Source: Micrococcaceae bacterium Sec5.7 (GTDB lineage Bacteria > Actinomycetota > Actinomycetes > Actinomycetales > Micrococcaceae). From it: DNA of 64,000 bases. Of the stretch, positions 51,620 to 60,123 are shown piece by piece (positions within the stretch are counted from its first letter, which is position 1; each line of letters starts with the position of its first letter). The notes beneath the pieces were generated by a model. That model saw only the letters and a list, made by a program, of their open reading frames with translations, was not told where the DNA came from and made no database searches. The DNA is taken from the NCBI GenBank assembly GCA_039636785.1, contig CP144169.1, positions 1,984,001-2,048,000 on the forward strand, written 5' to 3'. A program made the position numbers and the translations under genes.

Positions 51620-52540
51620 TTGGTCAACCCTGTTCACCTGCGGACACTTCTTGAGGTCACACGTCTGGGCTCCTTCGCTGCCGCAGCCAACAGACTGGGG
51701 TATACGGCGTCCGCAGTCTCGCAGCAGATGTCTGCCCTGGAACGCGATACCGGAGTGGACCTCTTCCAGCGCTCGGCCCGGAGCGTCCTCCCCACCGCGG
51801 CCGCAATGGTCATGACCCGGCACGCCGCCAAGGTGCTGACAGACATCGAAGCGCTGATGGCGGCCGCGTCCAAAACCCACGACACCACCAGCCAGGAACT
51901 CCGGCTGGGTATTTTTCCGAGCCTTGCCACATACGTACTTCCACGGATGCTGCAGAACGCTGCCTGGAAGAACCTCGGCATTGACCTGAGGGTATCCGTG
52001 GCGGAGCCGGCGCAGACCATTCAGGGTTTGCGGACCGGCGGGGAACTGGATGTTGCGCTGGTTTACCAGGTTGGCCAGTCCGGCCTGGCATGGCCCCACA
52101 CAATTAACCGGCAGTGGATCGGTGACGACGATTTCCGGGTAGTGCTCCCCGCGTCATGGGGCATCCGCACCGATGCCAAGGTTGCGGCGGATCATCTCTC
52201 CGACATGCCGTGGATCATGCACCACCCCGGGACCAGCGATGCCACGGTGATTGAGCGGCTCTTCGCCAGCTGCAACCTTCACCCGCGCGTAGTGGCCCAC
52301 AGCGACGATTTCCACGCCAGCCTGGGAATGGCAGCCGCTGGCCTTGGTGCAGCGCTGGTTCCCGAACTTGCCCTGCTGAACCGGCCCGCCGGAGTGGTGG
52401 TCCTGGATGTTCCGGAAATCCGGCTTGCCCGCAACGTGTTTGCGCTGCTGATCAATGAAAAAAAGACGGCCCGGGTGCAGTTGTTTGTGGAGCTGCTGGC
52501 CGACACCCTGGGTGGCCTCGGCTCGTCCGGCAAGGACTGA
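51620..52540 (+). CDS. LysR-family transcriptional regulator
   Basis: A 306-residue protein, TTG start with AAGGAAAG upstream. The helix-turn-helix is HLRTLLEVTRLGSFAAAANRLGYTASAVSQQMSALERDTGVDLFQRSARSV (residues about 6-58), followed by the two-lobed effector domain (LRLGIFPSLATYVLPRMLQ; ELDVALVYQ; GLGAALVPELAL). It converges with the aldehyde dehydrogenase at 52558 by 17 bp. The effector and targets are unknown. Confidence 0.92.
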   Translation: MVNPVHLRTLLEVTRLGSFAAAANRLGYTASAVSQQMSALERDTGVDLFQRSARSVLPTAAAMVMTRHAAKVLTDIEALMAAASKTHDTTSQELRLGIFPSLATYVLPRMLQNAAWKNLGIDLRVSVAEPAQTIQGLRTGGELDVALVYQVGQSGLAWPHTINRQWIGDDDFRVVLPASWGIRTDAKVAADHLSDMPWIMHHPGTSDATVIERLFASCNLHPRVVAHSDDFHASLGMAAAGLGAALVPELALLNRPAGVVVLDVPEIRLARNVFALLINEKKTARVQLFVELLADTLGGLGSSGKD

Positions 52541-52557
52541 CCGCCGGCCCGTTCAGG

Positions 52558-53955
52558 TCATCGCTCGAGCGGCTGCTTCCCGGCGGGTGCCACGACCGTC
52601 CGGATCAACAGGTCTTTGGCTTTGTTGTAGGGCGGGTAGATCAGTTCCAGGGTGTCCGGCCGCAGCGGTTTATCCAGCGTGGCGCGCTCGTGGGAGAACG
52701 TCCGGAGTGAATGCTCGCCGTGGTAGGCGCCCATGCCGCTGCCGCCCACACCGCCGAAGGGAAGTCCCGGCACCAGAAGATGCGCGGCCGGCACCCCGTA
52801 GTTGAGTGCCCCGGATGAGGTCCTGGCTGCGAACGCCCGCCGGGTTTCATCGTCCGGGCTGAACACGTAGAGGGCCAGCGGGTTGGGCCCGGCATTGATG
52901 AACCGGATGGCGTCGTCGCGCCCGCTGATTTCCACGAGCGGGAGCAACGGGCCGAAGATCTCCTCCTGCATCACGGCGTCACCGCGGCCGGCGCGCACGA
53001 TGGTGGGCGCGAAATACCGGGTGGCCGCGTCACGCTGGCCGCCATGGACAATTTCGCTGCTGTCAGCGAGCCCGGCCAGCCGATCGAAATGGGCCCGGTT
53101 GACAATGCGGCCGTACGATTCGCTGGCTGCCGGGTCATCGCCGAACAGTTCCCCGACGGCGCGGACCAGTTCAGGCTCCAGTGCCGCAAGCACCTCGGGG
53201 GTCGCCAGGACGTGGTCCGGCGCCACACATGTCTGGCCGGCATTCATAAAGCGGCCCCACGCAATTCGCTTGGCGGTCTTGGCGAGGTCCGCTGCGCCGT
53301 CCACGTAAACCGGGCATTTACCGCCGAGCTCCAGCGTCACCGGCGTCAGTGTTTCCGCTGCGGCCCGCATGATCGCCTTGGCCGCCGCGTGCCCTCCTGT
53401 GAAGAAGATATGATCGAAGTGCTCAGCCAGCAGTGCCGTGGATTCCGGGATGCCGCCTTGCACCACCGCGGCCGCGCCGCCCAGATATTCGGGCACCCAG
53501 CGCGCCAGCGCGGCGGACGTGGCCGGAGCATGTTCGCTGGGTTTGAGCACCACGGTGTTGCCCGCCGCGAGTGCACCGGCCAGAGGTGCCAATAAAAGCT
53601 GAACCGGATAGTTCCAGGGCCCCACCACCAGGACAACGCCCAGCGGAGTCAGCTCAGTCCAGGCCCTGGCAGGCTGGACGGCCAGAGGCACGGCGGCCGG
53701 ACGTGGGCGCAGCCAGGACTCCAGATGCCGCTCCAGATGCGCGGCCTCCGAGGTGACAAACCCAATTTCCATCAGTTGCGATTCACTCCGGTGCTTGCCG
53801 AGATCACTGTGCAGGGCCCCGGCGAACTCGGCGCGCCGTTCAATCAGCATCCGGCGCAGACTCCCAAGCCGCTCCAGCCGCCACGCCAGCGGACGGGTGC
53901 TGCCGCTGTTAAAGACTTCGCGGGCCCGGGCTACGGAGGCACTGACTGTAAGCAT
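52558..53955 (-). CDS. Aldehyde dehydrogenase
   Basis: A 465-residue ALDH from the ATG at 53955 (MLTVSASVARAREVF). NAD-binding: VVLVVGPWNYPVQLLLAPLAGALAAGNTVVLKPSE; catalytic Glu in TLELGGKCPVYV; catalytic Cys in NAGQTCVAPDHVL; C-terminal LPFGGVGGSGMGAYHGEHSLRTFSHERA. It oxidises aldehydes to acids with NAD(P)+; the sequence (PWNYP, FGGVGGSGMGAYHG) is like class 3 fatty/aromatic aldehyde dehydrogenases. The much longer frame to 54504 is antisense to the DUF2004 gene and not used. Confidence 0.95.
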   Translation of the reverse strand: MLTVSASVARAREVFNSGSTRPLAWRLERLGSLRRMLIERRAEFAGALHSDLGKHRSESQLMEIGFVTSEAAHLERHLESWLRPRPAAVPLAVQPARAWTELTPLGVVLVVGPWNYPVQLLLAPLAGALAAGNTVVLKPSEHAPATSAALARWVPEYLGGAAAVVQGGIPESTALLAEHFDHIFFTGGHAAAKAIMRAAAETLTPVTLELGGKCPVYVDGAADLAKTAKRIAWGRFMNAGQTCVAPDHVLATPEVLAALEPELVRAVGELFGDDPAASESYGRIVNRAHFDRLAGLADSSEIVHGGQRDAATRYFAPTIVRAGRGDAVMQEEIFGPLLPLVEISGRDDAIRFINAGPNPLALYVFSPDDETRRAFAARTSSGALNYGVPAAHLLVPGLPFGGVGGSGMGAYHGEHSLRTFSHERATLDKPLRPDTLELIYPPYNKAKDLLIRTVVAPAGKQPLER

Positions 53956-54072
53956 TCCCCCAATGTACCGGCGCACTGCCGCGGGCCGGGCGCCGTACCA
54001 GGTAAACAAATCCGGCCCGCCAATTAATCCGTGATGCTGGAATGGACCGCATTTGAGGACTATGTTGAAGAT

Positions 54073-54579
54073 ATGAACAAGGTAGCGAGTCAGCACTTTG
54101 GAGAGATCCAGCTCAACCACGGCCGGGACCACAACTTCGCCACTTCGCACGAGCTGGCGGGCCACAGCCTTGAGCTTGACCTGAATATCAACGCGCATGA
54201 TCATTTCGATGAAGCGGCCATGCACAAGGTTGATTACCGGTTGCGCTACCTGCCCGAGCTGGTTGACCAGGTCCGCGACATGATCGCCGAAGAACTGGAG
54301 CAGGAGGGCACGAGCCCCCAGGAATACCTCCGCTTCCACTGCAACGCGCTCAAAGAGGAGCATCTGCAAAAGGTGTTCGGTGTCTCGGATAAGAGCCAGC
54401 TCACCAACGCGGTCTTCCTCAAGGCACTCAAACTCGGCCATGTGGGTATCTATCCCGGCCAGCCGGAGCGCTATTTCGTCCTGGACTTCACACTCGGCGC
54501 GCATTTCACCGACGAAGTTCTCGTGGCCTCCGCCGATGAAGACGGCGTGGTGGACGACGAAATCGTCTGGGAGTCCTGA
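54073..54579 (+). CDS. DUF2004 domain-containing protein
   Basis: A 168-residue protein, ATG at 54073 (MNKVASQHFGEIQLNHGRDHNFATSH). The order LELDLNINAHDHFDEAAMHKVDYRLRYLPELVDQVRDMIAEEL, then FHCNALKEEHLQKVFG, and LGHVGIYPGQPERYFVLDFTLGAHFTDEVLV matches DUF2004, a family of unknown function. It is divergent from the aldehyde dehydrogenase. A two-sided hairpin follows the stop. Confidence 0.85.
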   Translation: MNKVASQHFGEIQLNHGRDHNFATSHELAGHSLELDLNINAHDHFDEAAMHKVDYRLRYLPELVDQVRDMIAEELEQEGTSPQEYLRFHCNALKEEHLQKVFGVSDKSQLTNAVFLKALKLGHVGIYPGQPERYFVLDFTLGAHFTDEVLVASADEDGVVDDEIVWES

Positions 54580-54597
54580 ACTCCCTGCTTAACGTCC

Positions 54598-54636
54598 GAC
54601 GGCGGGGGGTCACCTCTGGGGTGACCGCCCGCCGTC
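54598..54636. terminator. Strong bidirectional hairpin between DUF2004 and metE
   Basis: gacggcggggggtcacc pairs with gggtgaccgcccgccgtc around tct(g). The stem spans 54598-54636 between the DUF2004 stop (54579) and the metE stop (54653), so it can end both convergent transcripts. Confidence 0.85.
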
Positions 54637-54652
54637 GTAATTGCTTAGTTAG

Positions 54653-56989
54653 TTACTTGGCAGCTTCCAGCAGCTCCGCGCGTACTGTCTTGGTGGCCGC
54701 AACCAGGTTGCGCAGCGACTCTTCGGTCTCGGCGTAGCCCCGGGTCTTCAGGCCGCAGTCCGGGTTGACCCAGAGCTGGCGGGACGGCACATGCTTCACG
54801 GCGGTGCTGAGCAGCTCGGTGACTTCCTGCTCGCCCGGTACGCGGGGAGAGTGGATGTCGTAGACGCCCGGGCCCACGCCGCGGCCGAAGCCGTGCGACT
54901 CGAGGTCATGGACAACCTCCATGCGTGAACGTGCGGCTTCGATCGAGGTGACGTCGGCATCGAGTCCGTCGATCGCGTCGATGATGGCGCCAAACTCGGA
55001 GTAGCACAGGTGGGTGTGGATCTGGGTTGCGTCAGCCGCGCCGGCGGTGGAGAGGCGGAACGAGTTCACGGACCAGTCCAGGTACGCGGCCTGGTCTGCC
55101 TTGCGCAGCGGAAGGAGCTCGCGGAGTGCGGGCTCGTCCACCTGGATGACCTTGATCCCGGCGGCTTCGAGGTCAGCGATCTCGTCGCGCAGGGCCAGGG
55201 CAACCTGGTTGGCGGTCTCGCCCAGCGGCTGGTCATCGCGGACGAAGGACCAGGCCAGGATGGTGACCGGACCGGTCAGCATGCCCTTCATCGGCTTGGC
55301 GGTCAGGGACTGCGCGTACTCTGCCCAGGCCACGGTGATGGGGGCGCTGCGGGTGACATCGCCCCACAGGATCGAGGGCCGGGTGCAGCGCGAGCCGTAG
55401 GACTGGACCCAGCCGTGGACCGTGACGTCGAAGCCTTCGAGGTTCTCGGCGAAGTACTGGACCATGTCGTTGCGCTCGGGCTCGCCGTGCACCAGGACGT
55501 CGAAGCCGAGCTCTTCCTGCAGCTCAACAACGCGCTTGATCTCGTCCTTCATGAGCTGCTCGTACTGCTCGATGGTGAGATCGCCCTTGTTGGCGCGGGC
55601 ACGGGCGGTGCGGATTTCACCGGTCTGCGGGAAGGAACCGATGGTGGTGGTGGGAAGCGGCGGGAGTACCAGCGCCTTTTCCTGGGCTGCGGCGCGCACC
55701 GTGTATTCGGAGCGGTTGAAGTCGGCGGGAGCCAGGGCTGCTATGCGGGCACGGACTTCGGCCCGCTGCACACCTTCGGCCGCTGCACGGGAAGCGATGA
55801 TGCGGGTGGCCTCGTCGATGGCCGGCTGGACGGAGGCTGCATCGGTCAGCAGGCCCGCAAGGGTGACGACTTCAACGGTCTTCTGGTCAGCAAATGCCAG
55901 CCAGCTGCGCAGCTGCTCGGAAAGCTGGACTTCCTCGTCGACGTCGTGCGGGACGTGCTGCGTGGAGGTGGAGGTGCTGATGGCCAGCTTGGCCACGCTC
56001 TTCTTCAGCTCGGCGATCTTGTGCGCGGAGGCCTGGAGATCGTTGAGCCAGATGTTGTGGCCGTCAACGACGCCGGCAACGAGAGTCTTGTTGCCGAGTG
56101 CAGCAAGGGCGGCGGCCGACGGAACCGCGCCCTTGAAGACGTCGAGGTGAAGCGCGTCGATGCCGGTGGCGGCAAGGGTGCCGAGCTGGCCGTCCAGTGC
56201 GCCGTAAGGGGTGGAAACGAACAGCTGCGGGCGGGCGGCCGTGGAAGACAGAACCTCGTAGGAGCGGGCAACGGCTGCCTGGATCTCCTCAGCAGAGGTG
56301 TCCTGGTCAACCACCAGGGCAGGCTCGTCCAGCTGGACCCAGCTGGCACCGGCGGCGGCCAGCTTCTCCAGCAGAGCGGTGTACACCGGGAGCACGTCTT
56401 CGAGGCGGGACAGCGGGCTGAAGCCGGCCGGTGCGTCGTCGGAAGCCTTGCTCAGCAGCAGGAACGTCACCGGGCCAACCATGTACGGGCGGGTTTCCAC
56501 TCCGTTGGCCAGCGCGAACTCGAACTCTTCAACAATGCGGTTGGAGGTGAGCGAGAAGCTGGTCTCCGGGCCGATTTCCGGCACCAGGTAGTGGTAGTTG
56601 GTGTCGAACCACTTGGTCATTTCCAGCGGCTGCTGTTCCGTGTTGCCGCGGGCAAGGGTGAAGTAGCCGTCGATGTCCAGCTGGCCCTCGGCATTGAGAA
56701 GCGGGCCGAAACGGGCTGGAACAGCGCCGAGGTGGGCGGCGGCGTCGAGCACCTGGTCGTAGAAGGAAAACGTGCCCGGAACGGCAGCAGCTTCGGTGAG
56801 GCCCAGGGTCTGCAGCCGCTTGGCCGTGCCCAGCTGGATTTCCTTGGCGGCGGCGTCCAGGGCGGCGGCGTCGATCTTGCCGGCCCAGTAGGCCTCGATG
56901 GCCTTCTTCAGTTCGCGGCGGCGGCCGATGCGGGGGTAGCCCAGGATCGAGGCGGACGGGAACGGCGTTGTGATGTTCTGTTCAGTCAT
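54653..56989 (-). CDS. metE: Cobalamin-independent methionine synthase MetE
   Basis: A 778-residue enzyme that transfers a methyl group from 5-methyl-tetrahydropteroyltri-glutamate to homocysteine. The N-terminal half starts SASILGYPRIGRRRELKKAIEAYWAGKI; the C-terminal half carries TTTIGSFPQTGEIR, WSFVRDDQPLGETANQVALALRDE, the zinc ligands in HTHLCYSEF and NPDCGLKTRGYAE and the acidic DVTSIEAARS. Length fits family norm. It is 71 nt downstream of metF, so both are probably in one operon with metF giving the methyl-THF substrate. Confidence 0.97.
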   Translation of the reverse strand: MTEQNITTPFPSASILGYPRIGRRRELKKAIEAYWAGKIDAAALDAAAKEIQLGTAKRLQTLGLTEAAAVPGTFSFYDQVLDAAAHLGAVPARFGPLLNAEGQLDIDGYFTLARGNTEQQPLEMTKWFDTNYHYLVPEIGPETSFSLTSNRIVEEFEFALANGVETRPYMVGPVTFLLLSKASDDAPAGFSPLSRLEDVLPVYTALLEKLAAAGASWVQLDEPALVVDQDTSAEEIQAAVARSYEVLSSTAARPQLFVSTPYGALDGQLGTLAATGIDALHLDVFKGAVPSAAALAALGNKTLVAGVVDGHNIWLNDLQASAHKIAELKKSVAKLAISTSTSTQHVPHDVDEEVQLSEQLRSWLAFADQKTVEVVTLAGLLTDAASVQPAIDEATRIIASRAAAEGVQRAEVRARIAALAPADFNRSEYTVRAAAQEKALVLPPLPTTTIGSFPQTGEIRTARARANKGDLTIEQYEQLMKDEIKRVVELQEELGFDVLVHGEPERNDMVQYFAENLEGFDVTVHGWVQSYGSRCTRPSILWGDVTRSAPITVAWAEYAQSLTAKPMKGMLTGPVTILAWSFVRDDQPLGETANQVALALRDEIADLEAAGIKVIQVDEPALRELLPLRKADQAAYLDWSVNSFRLSTAGAADATQIHTHLCYSEFGAIIDAIDGLDADVTSIEAARSRMEVVHDLESHGFGRGVGPGVYDIHSPRVPGEQEVTELLSTAVKHVPSRQLWVNPDCGLKTRGYAETEESLRNLVAATKTVRAELLEAAK

Positions 56990-57060
56990 TGGAGTTCCTT
57001 GAAATGGTTGGTGAAAAGCTGGGGCGGATGTCTTGGGGTGCGGTCAGCTTGCGAGGATTC

Positions 57061-58029
57061 TCAGCTGGCAAGGACCTGGCGGCGCGCGATGGCGTTGAGC
57101 CGGCTGACGGAGCGCGCCGGCCGAGGCAGCGCCAGTTTGTCCAGTACTTCCAGCGCGTGGGCGTGTTCGTTGAAGGTGTACAGGTGAATGCCAGGGGCTC
57201 CGGCGTCAAGGGCGGCGTTGGCCAGATCCACCGTGGCGCGGACGCCGATCCGCAGCCGCTCGGCCTCAGTATCGGCAGCTGCCAGCTGCTCCAGGAGCTC
57301 CGGCACAGGTTCGACGCCGGTCAGCTCGCCAAGACGCTTGAGGCGCCGGACGCTGGTCAGCGGCATCACGCCCGGAACGATGGGAATGGTGACGCCGGCC
57401 CGGCGCGCCCTGGTGATGAGGTCCGCGTACTGCCCCGTGCGGAAGAAGACCTGCGTGATGGCGAAGTCGGCACCGGAGCGCTGTTTTGCCAGCAGCACCT
57501 CGATGTCGTGGGCTTCGCTGGGCGATTCGGGATGCTTGGTGGGGTAGGCAGCCACACCCACGGCAACCTTGCCGGCGCCAAGCAGTGCCGAACGCCGCAG
57601 TTCAACCCGCCTGATCAGCTCGATCAGGTCCTGGGCGTAGCGCAGCGATCCGCTGACGGGTTCGCCGCCGTCCTTGGGCTGGTCTCCCCGGAGGGCCAGG
57701 ATCCCGCGGACCCCGTGGTCCAGGAGTTCACCGATGATCTCGGCGAGCTCCTGGGGGGTGTTGCCGACGCACGTCAGGTGCGCCAGCGGCCGGAGGGTGG
57801 TCTCCAGCAGAAGCCGGTTGATAAGTTCGACGGCGGTGTCCCGGTTGGAGCCGCTGGCTCCGTATGTGACGGAGACATAGTCCGGGTCCGTGGATTCGAG
57901 CTCGCCGATGGTGGTCCAGAGTGACTCGGCAGCCTTCGGCGAACGGGGCGGAAACAGCTCGTAGGACAGAGCAACGGGAGCTGTGCCGGAAAGATTCGGA
58001 TGTGTCTCGATAAGACTTGGCGGTGACAT
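57061..58029 (-). CDS. metF: 5,10-methylenetetrahydrofolate reductase MetF
   Basis: A 322-residue TIM-barrel flavoprotein: VALSYELFPPRSPKAAESLWTTI, SVTYGASGSNRDTAVELI, HLTCVGNTPQEL, GILALRGDQPKDGGE, DFAITQVFFRTGQY and PIVPGVMPLTSVRRLKRL. It reduces methylene-THF to methyl-THF with NAD(P)H. Located upstream of metE on the same strand, it probably forms a methionine-synthesis operon. The promoter region has a GTTACC/GGTAAC palindrome (58265-58278). Confidence 0.96.
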   Translation of the reverse strand: MSPPSLIETHPNLSGTAPVALSYELFPPRSPKAAESLWTTIGELESTDPDYVSVTYGASGSNRDTAVELINRLLLETTLRPLAHLTCVGNTPQELAEIIGELLDHGVRGILALRGDQPKDGGEPVSGSLRYAQDLIELIRRVELRRSALLGAGKVAVGVAAYPTKHPESPSEAHDIEVLLAKQRSGADFAITQVFFRTGQYADLITRARRAGVTIPIVPGVMPLTSVRRLKRLGELTGVEPVPELLEQLAAADTEAERLRIGVRATVDLANAALDAGAPGIHLYTFNEHAHALEVLDKLALPRPARSVSRLNAIARRQVLAS

Positions 58030-58515
58030 TTGCGTCCTTGGCTTTGAGCCATTGGCGGCGCCTGCACCTGCCCGGAAGGACCAGTGACAGTTGTGCCGTC
58101 AATGAATTGAGTTTGGGGATCACGGATAGAACTCCAGCAGGACGCAGCCGCGACTGGTACGCCTGAAATGAAGTTGTCCGTGAGCAAATGTCAGACCCAC
58201 ATGGGGGCACCCACACCCTCCTGGCTGCCATTACGGCAGATCCACAGCGGAGGATCGCTGACACGTTACCTCGGTAACTTGTATAGAACTCTAGAAGCCG
58301 CCGCGGGAGCGTTCAAGTCGGCCGCCGAATTAAGACGCAGCTTTACGCAGTATTTCGCATGCGCACAGAATATTGTTCGCCGGTGGAGTCACCAGTCCCA
58401 CCACCTTGGCGTCGAAGCTGCGGGTGATGTTGGCCATGACGTGTTGTGCCCGCGCCGGGGAACTCCGCAATGGCGAGCCCTCCCCATCCGGTCCGCACGG
58501 GTCTATCCTGATGGC
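58030..58515. other. metF upstream region, 486 bp, with a small palindrome
   Basis: No gene recognised between the metF start and the small plus-strand gene at 58516. At 58265-58278 gttacctcggtaac is a perfect inverted repeat next to a TATA-like hexamer (tgtata at 58279-58284, minus sense TATACA). The leader of about 235 nt before metF is long enough for a riboswitch; I could not fit a known SAM or B12 class to it. Confidence 0.5.
58265..58278 (-). promoter_or_regulatory. Candidate operator/promoter of metF
   Basis: gttacctcggtaac, an inverted repeat with 6-bp arms and a 2-bp centre, just downstream of a possible -10 box TATACA on the minus strand. Repressor not identified. Confidence 0.45.
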
Positions 58516-58713
58516 ATGAGTCAGCTTCCAGCCAGTTACCAGGAGTACCTCGCCGGCAAGAGCGAGAGTTTCATCAACACTGTCCGGCCGATCCTGCTGC
58601 AGTCGGCGGCGGACCAGACCCACGGTGTCCGGGTCCTGCTCCTCCCGCACGGGCATCAGGCACATCTCGATGACGGTATTCCTTTCGGCACCGTGGTGGA
58701 AGACATCGACTGA
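58516..58713 (+). CDS. Small conserved hypothetical protein
   Basis: A 65-residue protein. MSQLPASYQEYLAGKSESFINTVRPILLQSAADQTHGVRVLLLPHGHQAHLDDGIPFGTVVEDID ends in two acidic residues. No family recognised. The start ATG at 58516 is the first in the frame with non-shadow residues. It converges on the ROK gene at 58724 with only 10 bp between stops. Confidence 0.6.
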   Translation: MSQLPASYQEYLAGKSESFINTVRPILLQSAADQTHGVRVLLLPHGHQAHLDDGIPFGTVVEDID

Positions 58714-58723
58714 GGCCTGACCG

Positions 58724-60022
58724 TCAGCCCTCCAGCAGGAGCCTTTGGGCGCGCGGCGCAAGCGTGTGCTCAAGAACCAGACACGCAGCCCCGATGGCGC
58801 CCACATCTTCTCCGACGCCGGTACCCACAACCTCAATGGAGTGGATCTTCCGTGCGGCGCTGTTCTCCGCGAGTAGCCCGGGGATCCGGTTCAGGTAGCG
58901 CTCTGCGAGGCCCGTCCAGAATGGTCCGCCGAACACCACACGTTCCACATCCAGCGTGTTGGTGACCACGGAAACCGCACGCGCCACCAGCACTGCAGAC
59001 TTGTCGATGATCTCGGCCGCCTTCTTGTCGCCGGCGTCAGCCGCCGCGCAGAGAAGTGCGAAACCCTGCTGGACGGCCGGGCCCCCGGTAAGTTTTCCGT
59101 TCCCGTCCAAGACTCCGGCTTCCTGGGCTTCGGCCACCAGAACCTGGGGAATGCACGAAGACTTCACGCAGCCGCGCAGGCCGCAGTCGCACGGCGGCCC
59201 ATCAGGGTCAACCACGATGTGTCCGATCTCCCCGGCATTCCCTGATGTTCCGCGCACCACTTCGTCGTTGAGGACTATCCCGCAGCCGATACCGGTGCCC
59301 ATGTACATAAACACAAAACTGCCGGACCCGCTGGGGCCGCCGGCCCAGGTTTCGGCCACGGCCGCACTGGTGACGTCCTTGTCCACGAGCGTGGACATCC
59401 CGGTTGCTTCGGCCAGCGCATCGCGGAGCGGCACACGGTCCCAGCCGAGGAGCAGCGGCGGGTCCAATACCGTGCCCTGATCAAGGTCGATCGGACCGGG
59501 TGCCGCGACACCCAGGCCCGCAATCTTCTCCTTGTCGACGCCGGAATCGTCCACCAGCTGTTTGATTTCCTCTGCGATGGTGGAGATGACGGCCTGGGGA
59601 TCGTTCCCACCCGGAGTATTGATCCGGGAATGACGGACCACCGCGCCCACAAGGTCCAGCACCACAAACGTGGTGACGGCCGGGTCCAGATGGACGCCGA
59701 CGGCGTACATTCCGGCGGGGTTCAGCCTGAGGATAGTCCGTGGCTTTCCGGGACCGCTCCCCTCTTTCCCTGCTTCGACAATGAGATGCTGGTCCAGCAG
59801 CCGGCGGGAGATGTTGGAAATCGTCTGTGGCGACAACCCCACAATCTGAGCCAGCTCCACCCTGCTGAGGCCTCCGGATGACCGCCTGATGGCATCAAGA
59901 ATTACCGTGAGATTAAAGTCGCCCATGCGTGGCAGATTTGTTCCGCGCCTCGGTGAGGGCTGGCGGATCGCGGTCACGGATTCCCCTAAACGTCTTTGGC
60001 TAAGCACTAATGATGTCTGCAT
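58724..60022 (-). CDS. ROK-family transcriptional regulator
   Basis: A 432-residue protein. An N-terminal helix-turn-helix (GGLSRVELAQIVGLSPQTISNISRRLLDQHLI, residues about 49-80) precedes the ROK kinase-like domain: MYAVGVHLDPAVTTFVVLDLVG, GLGVAAPGPIDLDQG, VDKDVTSAAVAETWAG, MGTGIGCGIVL and the zinc-finger-like CDCGLRGCVKSSC. Sugar-responsive repressors of this type control sugar catabolism or transport. The 30-residue N-terminal extension is plausible but a later start is possible. Confidence 0.92.
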   Translation of the reverse strand: MQTSLVLSQRRLGESVTAIRQPSPRRGTNLPRMGDFNLTVILDAIRRSSGGLSRVELAQIVGLSPQTISNISRRLLDQHLIVEAGKEGSGPGKPRTILRLNPAGMYAVGVHLDPAVTTFVVLDLVGAVVRHSRINTPGGNDPQAVISTIAEEIKQLVDDSGVDKEKIAGLGVAAPGPIDLDQGTVLDPPLLLGWDRVPLRDALAEATGMSTLVDKDVTSAAVAETWAGGPSGSGSFVFMYMGTGIGCGIVLNDEVVRGTSGNAGEIGHIVVDPDGPPCDCGLRGCVKSSCIPQVLVAEAQEAGVLDGNGKLTGGPAVQQGFALLCAAADAGDKKAAEIIDKSAVLVARAVSVVTNTLDVERVVFGGPFWTGLAERYLNRIPGLLAENSAARKIHSIEVVGTGVGEDVGAIGAACLVLEHTLAPRAQRLLLEG

Positions 60023-60105
60023 CGTACGTTACCCCTTGGCTGCGGGGTACACCCACACACGCAGTTGACCGCGAGTCGATGTACATAGCGACTCCGGCAC
60101 TCACC

Positions 60106-60123
60106 CGTCAGGCGCGCCTGACG
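60106..60123. terminator. Perfect 18-bp palindrome at the end of the methyltransferase gene
   Basis: cgtcaggcgcgcctgacg, a perfect inverted repeat overlapping the stop codon of the minus-strand gene at 60108. It may serve as a short stem terminator or a protein site; there is no T run. Confidence 0.5.

Noticed and set aside
52558-54504. Extended 648-residue aldehyde dehydrogenase
   Set aside because: The extra N-terminal part is antisense to the DUF2004 gene; the ATG at 53955 begins a normal-length enzyme.
58100-58260. SAM riboswitch upstream of metF
   Set aside because: A short stretch (ggtgtgggtgcccccatg on the minus strand) faintly recalls the SAM-IV core, but the other helices could not be placed; not claimed.
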